Under the pieces are notes generated by a model that was given only the letters and a program-made list of their open reading frames with translations, did not search any database and was not told where the DNA came from. Positions 8,766 through 18,700 of a stretch of DNA of 64,000 nucleotides are shown here, in pieces. How positions within the stretch are numbered: position 1 is the stretch's first letter; the number at the start of each line of letters is the position of its first letter. The position numbers were made by a program, and so were the translations under genes. Location of the stretch: contig CAVYMJ010000006.1 of the NCBI GenBank assembly GCA_963769585.1, positions 2,542,001 to 2,606,000 on the forward strand. The letters are read 5' to 3'. Origin of the DNA: SSC3 sp963769585 (GTDB lineage: Bacteria > Actinomycetota > Actinomycetes > Propionibacteriales > Nocardioidaceae).

Positions 8766-9987
8766 CGTCCTCTCCGACGTCGCGCCGAGGCTCTCCACGA
8801 GGGCCTACGAGCCGAGCCCTCTGCAGCCTGTCCCGAGATCCGCGTTCGCTGCCAGCCTCTTCCTCGTTGTCGCCGTCATCGCCTGGCGGGGCGGAGAGTT
8901 CTACGCAGGTGGCGCTGACCCGGTCGTGATGGCCAAGGCGCTGCTGACCGGCGTCGCCCTGCTGGTGGCGTTCGCCGGGACACGCAGCCCCGATGCTCCA
9001 CCCCTCCCTGTCGCGCCCCTGGGCTGGCTGGGCGGTTACCTCGCGGTGGCGACCCTCGCGGCACTGGCCGGGGGCCTGACCATCGCCTCCCTGATCCTGG
9101 TGGTGCGGCTGGTCGTCACGGCTTCGGTCGTGATTGTCCTGTGCAGCCGCTACGGAGCCCTGGTCACCTTCAGCGCGCTGACCAAGGCGATGGTCATCGT
9201 CGCGGGGGTCGCAACCGTGACCGGCATCGGCACGCTCACGTCTGGTCGACTCTCCGGGGGGATCCCGGCCGCGACGCCGAACGAGATCTCCGTGCTGTGC
9301 TGTGTCCCGCTGGTCCCCCTGCTGTGGCGGTGGGTGCGTGGGGTGGCCACTGGTCCGGAGCTCGCTCTGGCTTCCGGGCTCGCCGCGGTCGCCTGGTTGA
9401 CGGGCTCACGAACCGGGCTGGCCGTCCTGGTTCTGGCCACCGTGGGGACCTACCTGTTCACTCGGCGGGTTTCCATCGGTGCGTTCACCGCCGTGGTGGT
9501 GGGCATTCCCGTGGTCGCCTACGTCGCCCTGGGCACCTCCGTGCTCGGGGAGTACGTGGGACGCGGGGGTACGCAGAGTGTCACCACTCTCAGTTCGCGA
9601 ACCATCGCGTGGAACGCCGCACTCCATCTGGCTGACGACTTCTGGAGTCGCTGGTTCGGAGCTGGCCTGGCGCTCAAGCAGATCCCCGTCCCGGCTCGGT
9701 TCTGGAGTGTGCAGGGCCTGGACAGCAGTTGGTTCTCCGCGCTTGTCCAGGTCGGCTGGTTCGGCCTCGCGCTGCTCGCCTTGTGGGCGCTATCGTCCAT
9801 GCTCAGAGCCGGTCGCTCGCCCTACCGGGCGTTGTGGCTTCCGTTGCTCGTACTCGTGGTCCTGCGCAGCCTCTTGGAGAGCGGGATGTTCGACTCGAGC
9901 CCGGCCTTCCTTGCTTTTCTTGTCGGTGCGATCGGAGCCTCGACAAAGGTGCCACAACTCTCGGAGGGAGGGTCGGACACGTCATGA
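8746..9987 (+). CDS. O-antigen ligase/Wzy-type EPS polymerase
   Basis: A 413-residue polytopic membrane protein with ten or more hydrophobic helices and the short conserved stretch TGSRTGLAVLVLA (about residues 220-232), which matches the GSRxG region of the O-antigen ligase/polymerase (Wzy_C) family. A large extracytoplasmic loop (about 265-335) precedes the last helices, as expected for the active loop. The ATG at 8746 lies inside the end of the previous gene, giving coupled translation; a longer frame would add 15 residues. Family members join undecaprenyl-linked repeat units at the outer face of the membrane. Polymerase is preferred over ligase because a flippase and a Wzz/BY-kinase gene are adjacent and no lipid A acceptor exists in such a host. 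Confidence 0.78.
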   Translation: MSSGRADVLSDVAPRLSTRAYEPSPLQPVPRSAFAASLFLVVAVIAWRGGEFYAGGADPVVMAKALLTGVALLVAFAGTRSPDAPPLPVAPLGWLGGYLAVATLAALAGGLTIASLILVVRLVVTASVVIVLCSRYGALVTFSALTKAMVIVAGVATVTGIGTLTSGRLSGGIPAATPNEISVLCCVPLVPLLWRWVRGVATGPELALASGLAAVAWLTGSRTGLAVLVLATVGTYLFTRRVSIGAFTAVVVGIPVVAYVALGTSVLGEYVGRGGTQSVTTLSSRTIAWNAALHLADDFWSRWFGAGLALKQIPVPARFWSVQGLDSSWFSALVQVGWFGLALLALWALSSMLRAGRSPYRALWLPLLVLVVLRSLLESGMFDSSPAFLAFLVGAIGASTKVPQLSEGGSDTS

Positions 9988-10652
9988 CGTTTACGATTCT
10001 CACGGTCTGCCAGGGCAACATCTGTCGGTCACCAAGCATGCAGGCCCAGCTCACCAAGCATCTCGAGCGCTTTGAAGGTCCAGCCAAGCTTCCCATCTCG
10101 ATCGGTAGCCGGGGCCTCGCCGCGGCGTACGACGCCGAGCTGTGCGACCGAACCTTGAAGGGACTCCTGGACAAGGACGAGCTGGCAGGTTTCCGCAGGG
10201 CCCACCGCGTGCGCCCGGCTACGCCCGGCGAGGTCGGGCGTGCCCAGCTGGTGCTGGCTGCCGGGCTCGAAGAGCGGGCCGCCGTGGTACGGCTCAACGT
10301 CGCGGCACGCCAGCGGACCTTCACCATGATCGAGGCCGCCAGGTTGGCCGAGCGAGTCTTCGATGAGCACGAGGTGCCGGCCCATCTGCGCGGCGAGGAC
10401 AGGCTCGCCTGGTTCGTCGACCAGATGGACGCCAGCCGAGGCGCTCTGACCCTGTTCCCCCGACAGCAGCGCAGAAGCCTGCTGAAGCCGTGGACCACAG
10501 CAGCCTTCACCGAGCTGGACATCCCCGACCCGCATGCCAGCACCGCCGTCGCTCATGCGCTGGTACGCCGCCGGATAACTGAGGCGACACAGTCGTTCGG
10601 GGCGTCGCTGCTACGGGTCGTCGAGCCGGTCGGCTCGACCAGCTCTGCCTGA
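9984..10652 (+). CDS. Low-molecular-weight protein tyrosine phosphatase
   Basis: A 222-residue cytoplasmic phosphatase. The P-loop VCQGNICRSP at residues 8-17 provides the catalytic Cys and Arg (CX5R), and DIPDPH at about residue 178 supplies the general-acid DP motif. It is longer than the classical 150-residue enzymes because of an insertion of several dozen residues before the DP loop. Start ATG at 9984 overlaps the polymerase stop (ATGA). In EPS loci such enzymes dephosphorylate the tyrosine kinase that controls chain length; the BY-kinase gene is directly beyond the stop, convergently oriented. Last gene of the operon that begins at 4266. Confidence 0.88.
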   Translation: MTFTILTVCQGNICRSPSMQAQLTKHLERFEGPAKLPISIGSRGLAAAYDAELCDRTLKGLLDKDELAGFRRAHRVRPATPGEVGRAQLVLAAGLEERAAVVRLNVAARQRTFTMIEAARLAERVFDEHEVPAHLRGEDRLAWFVDQMDASRGALTLFPRQQRRSLLKPWTTAAFTELDIPDPHASTAVAHALVRRRITEATQSFGASLLRVVEPVGSTSSA

Positions 10653-10669
10653 CGCCCGCGGGTCGCCTG

Positions 10670-12052
10670 TCAGCCTTGTTCGGGGTTGACCTTTGGCCTC
10701 GGCGTTGCCGGACGTTTGGCCGACTCGTAGGCATGCGCCTTCGTGGCCGAAGCGAACGTGAGCACGGTGCCCAACAGGTGGGCTTGAGTCTTCTCGAGGG
10801 TGTCGAGCGAGGCACTCAGCTGATCCCTGGTCGTCCGGCCTGACCGGGCCAGCAGGATCACGCCGTCGAGCTGCTCACTGAGAACCAGTGCATCAGAGAC
10901 TGCCAGCACCGGAGGGGTGTCGTAGATGACGATGTCGAACATGCTGCTGAGCTCACTTACCAGCGAACGCATTGCCTCCGACTCCAAGAGCGCCGTGGGA
11001 TCGGGCGGAAGGGAACCGGCTGGAAGGACCGTCAGCAAACCGTGGTTCCACGGAATCAGCACGTCGTCGAGCCGTGCCTCTCCGAGCAGGACATCGGAGA
11101 GGCCAACGGCTCCCTCGAGACCGAGGTAGTGAGCCACCTCAGGGCGCCGGAGGTCGGCTTCGACGAGGCAGACCTTGCCGCCGCTGGCGGCCCACGAGGC
11201 CGCCAAGTTGCAGGCGAGCACGGACTTTCCTTCACTGCCAACTGACGAGGTGACCGCGAAGTGCTTGAGGTTGGAGTCGACGGTGGCGAACCGGAGACCG
11301 GTACGGATCGTCCGGAAGGCTTCGATGCCGGCAGCCTTGGAGCCGTCCATCATTACCGGGTTGCGACGCAGCGACGAGTCCCGGAGCGACGCACCCAAGG
11401 GGCTGGTGCCTGTCACGGCGCGGACGTCGTCGCGCGACTTCACTCGCCGGTCGAGCTGGTTGCGCAGTACGGCAGCGACAAGCCCGATCGCCAGGCCGAA
11501 GAAGGCACCCAGCAGCAGGTTGAGCTTCACCCGCGGAAAGGACGGGGAGCCCGGCGTCTCCGCAGGATTCGTCAGGTCGATGCGGACCTGAGACTTGTTG
11601 GCGCCCTCGGGGGTCTCGAGGTCCTTGACCACGTCTGCGAGCTGGCGCGAGAGCGCGTTGGCGAGGTCCCGCGCCATCTTCGGGCTCGCATCGACCACTG
11701 AGACCTGGATCAGGGAAGTCTCCAAGGGGCTGCTGGAGCTGGCCTTTGCTCGCAGTGCAGCCACGGAGAGCTTGGGGTCGACCGCCTCGATGACGGGCTC
11801 CAGGACGAGTGGGCTGCGGATCAGGCTGCCGTAAGACTTCACCCGCTGCACAGCGAACTGGGACTGCTGGAAGATCGCAGCCTGCCCGCTCTCGTCGGGG
11901 ATGGCCACGGTCACGAACGAGGTCGCTGAAGCCGTGTAGCTCTTCGGGCTCAAGGTGTTGATGAGGACGGCAGCCAGCACTCCGAGGAGCAAGCCGCCGA
12001 TCCAGATCCTCCAGCGCCGACGCAGCACCAGCAGGTACTCGCCAATTGACAC
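10670..12052 (-). CDS. Polysaccharide co-polymerase/BY-type tyrosine kinase (Wzz-CpsD fusion)
   Basis: A 460-residue inner-membrane protein with an N-terminal Wzz domain (MSIGEYLLVLRRRWRIWIGG, first helix about residues 15-35; second helix about 175-195) and a C-terminal P-loop kinase. The kinase shows Walker A (SVGSEGKSVLAC, about 270-281), Walker A' (VEADLRRP, about 298-305) and Walker B (DIVIYDTPP, about 374-382). These proteins autophosphorylate and set EPS chain length. The C-terminal tail has a single tyrosine (HAYESAK) rather than the usual tyrosine cluster. GTG start at 12052, with AGGAG six bases upstream. Divergent from the GT4 gene with a 106-bp spacer and convergent with the phosphatase gene. 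Confidence 0.9.
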   Translation of the reverse strand: MSIGEYLLVLRRRWRIWIGGLLLGVLAAVLINTLSPKSYTASATSFVTVAIPDESGQAAIFQQSQFAVQRVKSYGSLIRSPLVLEPVIEAVDPKLSVAALRAKASSSSPLETSLIQVSVVDASPKMARDLANALSRQLADVVKDLETPEGANKSQVRIDLTNPAETPGSPSFPRVKLNLLLGAFFGLAIGLVAAVLRNQLDRRVKSRDDVRAVTGTSPLGASLRDSSLRRNPVMMDGSKAAGIEAFRTIRTGLRFATVDSNLKHFAVTSSVGSEGKSVLACNLAASWAASGGKVCLVEADLRRPEVAHYLGLEGAVGLSDVLLGEARLDDVLIPWNHGLLTVLPAGSLPPDPTALLESEAMRSLVSELSSMFDIVIYDTPPVLAVSDALVLSEQLDGVILLARSGRTTRDQLSASLDTLEKTQAHLLGTVLTFASATKAHAYESAKRPATPRPKVNPEQG

Positions 12053-12158
12053 ACCGAACTCCTGGGACTCAGTCCTACCGCGGACGGCCGCCCAGGTAGG
12101 GTGACCAAGCCGATCTTATCGCGCACTCCGAACACAGGTTTCCGAAAGTCCCGAACCT

Positions 12159-13217
12159 ATGCGAATCCTCTACGACACTTATTGGTGGAGCACCGGCCCC
12201 GTTTCAGGTCGCGTTGTGGTGCGCGAGGTGCTTCGCGCCTGGCGGGCCGAGTTCCCCGAAGACGAGTTCGTCCTTGCCGTCCGCCCTCGGGATCGCGATG
12301 AGATCGCGAGCGAGTTTGGTGACGTCGAGACGGTCAGGATCTTCGGGAAGCCGCACGGGGTCGCGACGCTTGCACAGTATGCCGCTCGCGCACGGCGGCG
12401 AAACATCGACCTCGCCTACACACAGAACTTCGCGCCGCCAGGGGTCTGGTCCGCGACCTTCATCCACGACGTGATGTACCAAACCAACCCCGAGTGGTTC
12501 ACCCGGGCCGAGCGCGCCTACTTCTGGCTGATTCCGCGGTTCGCTCGTCGTGCAGAGCTTGTCCTCACCTCGTCCGTGCACGAGGCGGACCGGATCAGGC
12601 GGTGCAACCCTAAGGTCCGCAGAGTCGAGGACATCGGCCTCTCGGTGGCGACGAACCTCACCCAGGCCGCCCAAGTCAGGCCGCAGGTAGCCGAGAAGCT
12701 AGAGCACTTCCTTCTCACCGTCGGCCGGCTCAACATCCGCAAGAACCTCGGACTGACGCTCCGGGCCGCGCTGGCCTCCGGTGCGCTGTCCCCCGAGCGG
12801 CCACTGGTCGTGGTCGGAGGAGAGGACGGCAAGGGGGCGGATCTCCCGGCTGAGGTGCAGTCGGCTCGGGCGAGTGGTCACATCGTCTTCGTGCCCGGGG
12901 TCAGCGACGCAGAGCTGGCGTGGCTCTACGCCAACGCCGACCTGTTCCTCTACCTCTCGCTCGACGAAGGGTTCGGGCTCCCACCGATCGAGGCGCTTCA
13001 CTTCGGCACCCCGGCTGTGGTCAGCGACATCGAGGTGTTCCACGAGAACCTCGGCGAGCTGGTGACCTACGTCAATCCGCATGATGTGAAGGAGATCGCG
13101 GTCGCGGTGGCAGCGGCCAGCATCCAGCGCATCGACCCACCGCCGACCTTCGTGACGTGGCGCGAGGTCGCGCGCCGGGCACGGGCTGCGATCGAGAGCG
13201 CTCGCGAGCGGACCTAG
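12159..13217 (+). CDS. GT4-family glycosyltransferase
   Basis: A 352-residue cytoplasmic glycosyltransferase with the C-terminal GT-B donor site: LTVGRLNIRKNL (about residues 186-197), then ADLFLYLSLDEGFGLPPIEAL (split over about 262-282), which carries the E-x7-E motif, and GTPAVVSDIEVFHENLGE. It probably adds a later sugar of the EPS repeat unit; the mannosyltransferase-like pattern hints at, but does not prove, the donor. ATG start at 12159. Its stop overlaps the stop of the convergent beta-helix gene by a few bases. Transcribed alone, away from the main operon. Confidence 0.85.
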   Translation: MRILYDTYWWSTGPVSGRVVVREVLRAWRAEFPEDEFVLAVRPRDRDEIASEFGDVETVRIFGKPHGVATLAQYAARARRRNIDLAYTQNFAPPGVWSATFIHDVMYQTNPEWFTRAERAYFWLIPRFARRAELVLTSSVHEADRIRRCNPKVRRVEDIGLSVATNLTQAAQVRPQVAEKLEHFLLTVGRLNIRKNLGLTLRAALASGALSPERPLVVVGGEDGKGADLPAEVQSARASGHIVFVPGVSDAELAWLYANADLFLYLSLDEGFGLPPIEALHFGTPAVVSDIEVFHENLGELVTYVNPHDVKEIAVAVAAASIQRIDPPPTFVTWREVARRARAAIESARERT

Positions 13218-14941
13218 CGCCGCCAGGGACCCAGGTGTCTGGCGCCGGCCTTCTTGCCGAGGTACTTCGCGATGTCTGCCGGCAGTCCGAGGCTGACCTG
13301 GGAGGCCCGGTCGTTGGTGTACGAGGTCGGCCAACCAAGCTCGGTCAGGACGTCGGTCCTAGCGGCACGCCCCCGGGCCTCTTGCCCGGTCGACGCACGG
13401 AAGGCCTTCAGCGTCTCGTACACATGAGGATTCGGCTGGCCCGATGACCAAACCACAAGCCACTTGGGGGCGTGTGTCGCGGCGCGGCGGTAGAGGTTGC
13501 CGTTCGCGAAGATCCCCATCTGCTCGGCGCTGCGTTGCTTGGTGTAGTCCTCGACGCACAGCAGGCAGTTGCCCGCACTCGTCGGGTTCGAGATGACATT
13601 GTTGACGACCTGGATGTCGCGGGTGATCCACGGCACGGTGGGGTCGGGCTTGGGGCGCCGCGGGTCGTAGCCCGGGAACGTCCCCTTCGACGCCAGCCGG
13701 TCGTCCTGCACGATGTTGAGCGGACGCGCGTTGCCCAGGAACGAGTTGTTCCAGACGCGCACATGACCGACGTTGTCGATCTGGAGCCCGTGACCGCCGT
13801 TCCGGGCGATCGCGTTGTCGGCCACTAGGGCCGTGTCGGAGATCTCGAGGAAGACGCCGTGCCCGGCGTTGCGGCGTACGGCGTTGTCGTAGAACTTGAT
13901 GTTGTAGTTGGAGACGTCGAACCAGGCGCCCGTACCGTGGTTGCGGAGGAACGCCGAGTGCCGCACTGTGATGTTGCGGCTGCGGTGCACCTTCATGCCA
14001 CCCGCGCTCGGAGCCTGGTTGAACCGCTCCACGTTGTTGCGGGCCACGCGTACGTGGTCCAGGACCATGTTGTAGGCCTGGGAGGCGTGGATGCCCAGCA
14101 TCCCGTTGCGGCTCGACTGTACGTGCGAGAGCCGTGCGTTGTCAGCCAGCACACCAATGCCGACGGTGGCGTTCTGGGTGACCACCAAACGTCGCAACCT
14201 CGCGCCTGGCCGCTCGACGGTGACCGACCCCATGTGCGGGACCGAGGAGCCGTACCCACGGATCGTGAGACCACGGAGCACCGTGTTCGACCCACGGATG
14301 GAGACGGCCTTCGCGATCGTGCTGGCTCTGACCTCGCGCCCGGAGGGGTTCGTGCCCAGGTACAGCTTCGAAGCGTTGTAGTCGACAGCGAAGGTCCCGG
14401 CGCGGACCTGCGAGGGCGAGCTCACCTGCCTCAGTGCCTTGCCTTCCACGAAGACCATGTCCGGCCAGGCGGCCATGGGGTGCGCCGGGTTGACGAACTG
14501 CCAGTTCGGCTGGGTGCTGTCCTGGGCGCCCCACGAGTAGGTGGGGCTGTGGTCGAATCGTTGGGTCCAGCCGTCACGCACCCAGACGGATCCGCTCTGG
14601 CGCCAGCCGGTGACGCGCGAGGTCCCGTCCAGGGTGACTCGTTCACGCGGCTGGTTGCGGATCGTGAGGTTGTCCTTGTCGACCGTCACCGACTGGTGGT
14701 AGCTACCTCGACGCAGGAAGATGGTGTCGCCTGAATGGGCCCGCCGGATCGCGACATCAATCGTGGCGAGCGGACGTCGCAGCGTCCCTTTGTGCTGGTT
14801 ACTCCCGTTTGTTGCTACGTACCAGGCACGTGCGGGTCGGAGGTTGGGCTCCGGGGGCTCAGCTGCGGCGATTCCAGTCAAAGCGGGCGCGAGCACGACG
14901 GAGGCAGTCGTCAGGGCAAGGGTAAGGGCCGTGGGGGGCAT
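13214..14941 (-). CDS. Secreted right-handed beta-helix protein
   Basis: A 575-residue exported protein: signal peptide at residues 1-27 (cleavage near IAAAEPP), then WYVATNGSN with a short pectate-lyase-like lead-in, then repeated strands of the parallel beta-helix type (NGMLGIHAS, NHGTGAWFDVSN, NAGHGVFLEISD, NGGHGLQIDN). A late NCLLCVEDYTK carries two cysteines that could pair. It has no PKD or C-terminal extension. It is a close paralogue of the first ~590 residues of the protein at 21198-24665. Beta-helix proteins of this class bind or cleave polysaccharides, so an EPS lyase or EPS-binding role is reasonable, but no catalytic residues can be assigned. Downstream of the PAP2 gene in the same direction. 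Confidence 0.83.
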   Translation of the reverse strand: MPPTALTLALTTASVVLAPALTGIAAAEPPEPNLRPARAWYVATNGSNQHKGTLRRPLATIDVAIRRAHSGDTIFLRRGSYHQSVTVDKDNLTIRNQPRERVTLDGTSRVTGWRQSGSVWVRDGWTQRFDHSPTYSWGAQDSTQPNWQFVNPAHPMAAWPDMVFVEGKALRQVSSPSQVRAGTFAVDYNASKLYLGTNPSGREVRASTIAKAVSIRGSNTVLRGLTIRGYGSSVPHMGSVTVERPGARLRRLVVTQNATVGIGVLADNARLSHVQSSRNGMLGIHASQAYNMVLDHVRVARNNVERFNQAPSAGGMKVHRSRNITVRHSAFLRNHGTGAWFDVSNYNIKFYDNAVRRNAGHGVFLEISDTALVADNAIARNGGHGLQIDNVGHVRVWNNSFLGNARPLNIVQDDRLASKGTFPGYDPRRPKPDPTVPWITRDIQVVNNVISNPTSAGNCLLCVEDYTKQRSAEQMGIFANGNLYRRAATHAPKWLVVWSSGQPNPHVYETLKAFRASTGQEARGRAARTDVLTELGWPTSYTNDRASQVSLGLPADIAKYLGKKAGARHLGPWRR

Positions 14942-14980
14942 CCCCTATTCTAACCTGCGCTCCTCGGTGCTGCCGCCAAG

Positions 14981-15721
14981 TCACACAGAGCGGCGTGATA
15001 CTGGCCTCGCCAGCGACAGCAGGAAAGCCCCCAGAAGCGACAACAGAATCCCCAGGAGCAGGCCACCCGCGATGTCGGAGACGAAGTGCCTTCCTAGGTA
15101 CACGCGGGTCACTATCTCCACCAGCACCAGGGTCGCGCCGACCGTCGTCAGCCAGCGCCCGTCACCAGCCGGCCTGGACCGTCGGTAGATCAGGCAGGCC
15201 ACCACGAAGATCGTCAGCAGCCGCGCCACAGAGCCCGACGGGATCGAGCCCGCCCCGTCGATCGGTACGTCGGGGAGCACCACCTCCAACGTGTCGACAG
15301 GGAAGATCTTGTTGTAGCCGAACTGGAGGGCCAGCTCCAGCAGCAGCAATGCCGGAAGCAACAGTGGCCACAGGCCCGAGCCCCGCTGCTGAATCAGCCA
15401 GATAGCCAGGACCGCGGCGAGCGTGTACGACGGAACGACGTCGCCCAGGGTCGTAACCACCCGTAGCGCTGACACGAGGGCATCGCTCCGCGCATCGGCG
15501 AGCTGCTCCACGAACCGGCCGTCCAGCTTGCTCACGGCTTGCACCTGGTACAGCACCCCGATGACGACCAGGCCCAATGCCGACCCTCCAGCCAGCATGA
15601 TCCCCAGCCGTCGCGAGGGCTCCCCGACAATGCCCGTCGCCCGCTCGAGGCCGCGGACGGCGCCGAGCACGCCGCCCAGGGCCAGGAACGTCATCACAGC
15701 CCACACCGTTGCGATCACCAT
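14981..15721 (-). CDS. PAP2-superfamily membrane protein with altered active-site motif
   Basis: A 246-residue membrane protein with about six helices. Motif 3 of the PAP2/lipid phosphatase family is intact (TRVYLGRHFVSDIAGG, catalytic His followed by Asp). Motif 2, normally PSGH, reads SIPSGSVAR, so the general-acid histidine is replaced by serine; a clear motif 1 (K-x6-RP) is also missing. It may be an inactive or changed-specificity relative of undecaprenyl-pyrophosphate phosphatases. ATG start at 15721. It sits between the large propeller gene and the beta-helix gene in one minus-strand run with short gaps, so co-transcription is likely. Confidence 0.75.
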   Translation of the reverse strand: MVIATVWAVMTFLALGGVLGAVRGLERATGIVGEPSRRLGIMLAGGSALGLVVIGVLYQVQAVSKLDGRFVEQLADARSDALVSALRVVTTLGDVVPSYTLAAVLAIWLIQQRGSGLWPLLLPALLLLELALQFGYNKIFPVDTLEVVLPDVPIDGAGSIPSGSVARLLTIFVVACLIYRRSRPAGDGRWLTTVGATLVLVEIVTRVYLGRHFVSDIAGGLLLGILLSLLGAFLLSLARPVSRRSV

Positions 15722-15770
15722 TGGAGCATCCCCTCGTCGTACGTAACTCCTGCCATGCCAACCAGCTTCC

Positions 15771-18700
15771 CTACTGAAGGCTGCTGGCCCGGTAGACCTC
15801 CACGTTGTCGAAGATCGCCTTGATCGGCGCGTTCGTCACCGTGCCTGCCAGGAACGAGTGGAACCCGATCATGCCGGGTGCCTGCAAGCCCCCGATCGAG
15901 TCGGTCCCCGAGGTGGCCCAGGCACTCGGCTCCGGAGAGCCCTCGGGCCACAGCTTGGCGCGGAGGGTGGTCGGGCTGTTGCCGAAGGCCTGGACTCGGA
16001 CGCGCAGCACGCTTCCGGCGACGTAGCTCACCGCGGTGACCACCTCGCCCGGTACGACGGCTGTCTGGACCCCAGCGGCGTCGCTGCGGAAGAGCCCGAG
16101 CCGAACCGAACCGTCCGGGAGCACGCGGACCTTGGCCCTGTAGTCGCCCTGGCCCGCGATGCGCCGCACCACGATCCCCTGGTCGACACCTAACGTGCCG
16201 CCGACTGGCAGGACGTCGAGACTGAACGACGTGACCAGGTCGGTGTCGTCCGAGGAGACGCCGGGCAGGTAGACCGATGGGCCCGTGCCGGCTGCCGGCA
16301 TGCGCAACGAGGACACGTTGCCGTCGACCTGGAAGTTCGGGGCGTTGCCGTTGGCGCTCCAGGCCCCGCCCTGCGTCGCCGTACCCCAGGCGTTCGCCAC
16401 GATGCGCTGGAAGAGGTCACGGGCCAGGAGAACGGGCGTTGGGGTCGTGGTCACGGTGACGTTGTGGCTCACCGAACCGGTGTTGCCGTCGTCGTCGGTC
16501 ACCGTCAGCGTCACCGGGTACGTGCCCGGGCCAGCGTACGTGCGCTGAGGTGAGACGCCGGATCCCGTCGAGCTGTCCCCGAAGGCCCACGCGTACGACA
16601 CGATCGAGCCGTCGACGTCCGAGGACCCCGAGCCGTCGAAGGTGACCGTCGTGCCGTTGCTGGAACTGGTGAAGGCGGCGGTGGGCGGCGGCGCGGCGGT
16701 CACCGAAATGGTTTGGCTCCGCGTCCCGGTGGCTCCGTCGTTGTCGGTCACCGTCAGCGTCACGGTGTAGGTACCGGTGCCGGCGTACACGTGTGTCGGC
16801 GAGATCCCCGTGCCTGAAGCGGACCCGTCACCGAAGTTCCACGAGTAGGAGGAAACAGTGCCGTCCGGGTCGGTGGATCCCGAAGCATCGAAAGACGCGG
16901 ACAGGTAGCTCTTGGTCGATGTGAAGGCCGCAGCTGGCGCGACGTTGGGAACCTTGCCTCCGCCCGCCGTGAAGTGCCCGGCGACCTGCTCAGCGGTGAG
17001 GGCCCTTGCGTAGACGGCCGCCTCGTCGACGGAGCCGGCGAAGAACCTGCTTTCAGCTCCGTCGAGGGTGGAGTCACCTCCACCGACTCGCCAGTAGCCG
17101 GTGAAGGCCTGGGCTGCAGCCGTGCTGTGTGAGGCCACCACCAGGCCGTCGACGTACAGCTTCATGCCGCTGTCCCCCTGGGTCGCGACCAGGTGGTGCC
17201 ACTTGTTGTCGTTGAAGCTCCCTTTCGAGCTGATCGCAACGTCGGCGCCCAGAGCCTTCACGGTGAACCTGAGCACGCCGTCATCCAGCATGTAGACGTA
17301 CCGATCGGCGCTGCTGCTCGAGCCGGTGGCCGATGAGCCGAAGCCGATCAGCTTGCCGCCCTTGGTGGTGTTGGTCTTGAACCACAGTTCGCTGGAGAAC
17401 CTCGACGGGCGGGTCTCAGCGACCTGCGCAGCAATGAATCCGTCCTTGCCGTCGAGGGTCACGGCTGCGTTGCCGGCGGTGGCGCCGCCCACGCCGTAGG
17501 CCACGCCCTTGTTCTTGTAGGCGCCCTCGACGAAGAGCCTGCCGCTGTCCTTGGCGGTCAGCCCGGACGTGTCCGCCAGACGCCAGTACAGGTCAGGGTT
17601 GTCGTTGTAGACGGCCTGGCCATAGGCATCGGCCGGAGCCGAGGGCACGGCAAGAGCGCGGCCGCTGTTCTGGTAATGCTTCTGGATTGTCGCCGCCGAG
17701 AGTGCACGGTCGTAGACGGCCGTGTCGTCGATGGTGCCCGCGAAGTAGCCGCTCGTCGGCCGGTTCGGCCAGCTGCTCAGCGTGTCGCCCCCCAGGCGCC
17801 AATAGCCCGCGTAGTTCTTCGCGACGGTGATCGACGAGTTGTAGCCGACGCGCTTCCCGTCCACGTACAGGGCGATGCCCGAGCTACCCATCGTTCCGAC
17901 GACGTGGTGCCACTTGTCGTCAGCGTAGGTGTCGACGCTGGTCACCGTGCGGTTCGAGGAGTTGTTCACGCCGAACGCGAGGCGCTTGTTGCTGTCCAGG
18001 TACAGGTGCCGGTCGAAGGAGGTGCTGTTGCCGGTCTGTGCGTTGGAGAAGCCGATGATCCGGCCGCCTGCGGCCGTACTGGTCTTGATCCAGGTCTCCA
18101 GAGTGAAGGTAGCTGGCGGCTGGATCGCGGTGGAGGTCGCGGCGCTCCCAGTGCTGGACCCGCTAAAGGTGGTCGCGGCGTTGTCCGGGATGGCACCTGA
18201 GACATTGCGCGTCAACCCGTTACCCGTGCTCATCGAGTCCACGCCCGTCGTGTCGATGAGCGTGTTGCCGCTCGGCTCGTGCAACCGCCAGTAGTAGGCG
18301 GCCCCGTCATTGAGGACATCGGCCGCATACGCGTCGACCGACCCGGACGTGATCGTCACCGGGGCCGACTCCGGGCTGACCGAGTTGTTGTTGAAGGGGT
18401 CGGAGGCCTTGACCCGGTAGGTATGCGTCGAGCCCGGCGCCAGACCGGCGTCGACGTAGGTCAGTCGCGGCAGCTGCCACCAGCTCGACGGCGAGGTGAC
18501 GGTGTAGATGGGCGTGCTCCCGCCATCGCGGTACAGGTCGTACCGGATGTTCTGGTTGTCCATGTCCCACTGCGAACGCCAGGAGATCCGCGCCTCGTTG
18601 TTGCCGGGAGAGACAGCCTTCACGTCAGGGGCGAAGTTCTCCATGCCGCGCTTGTTCGGGGCGATCCCGGTGCGGGCGTAGCGGACCAGGCCCTGCTGGC

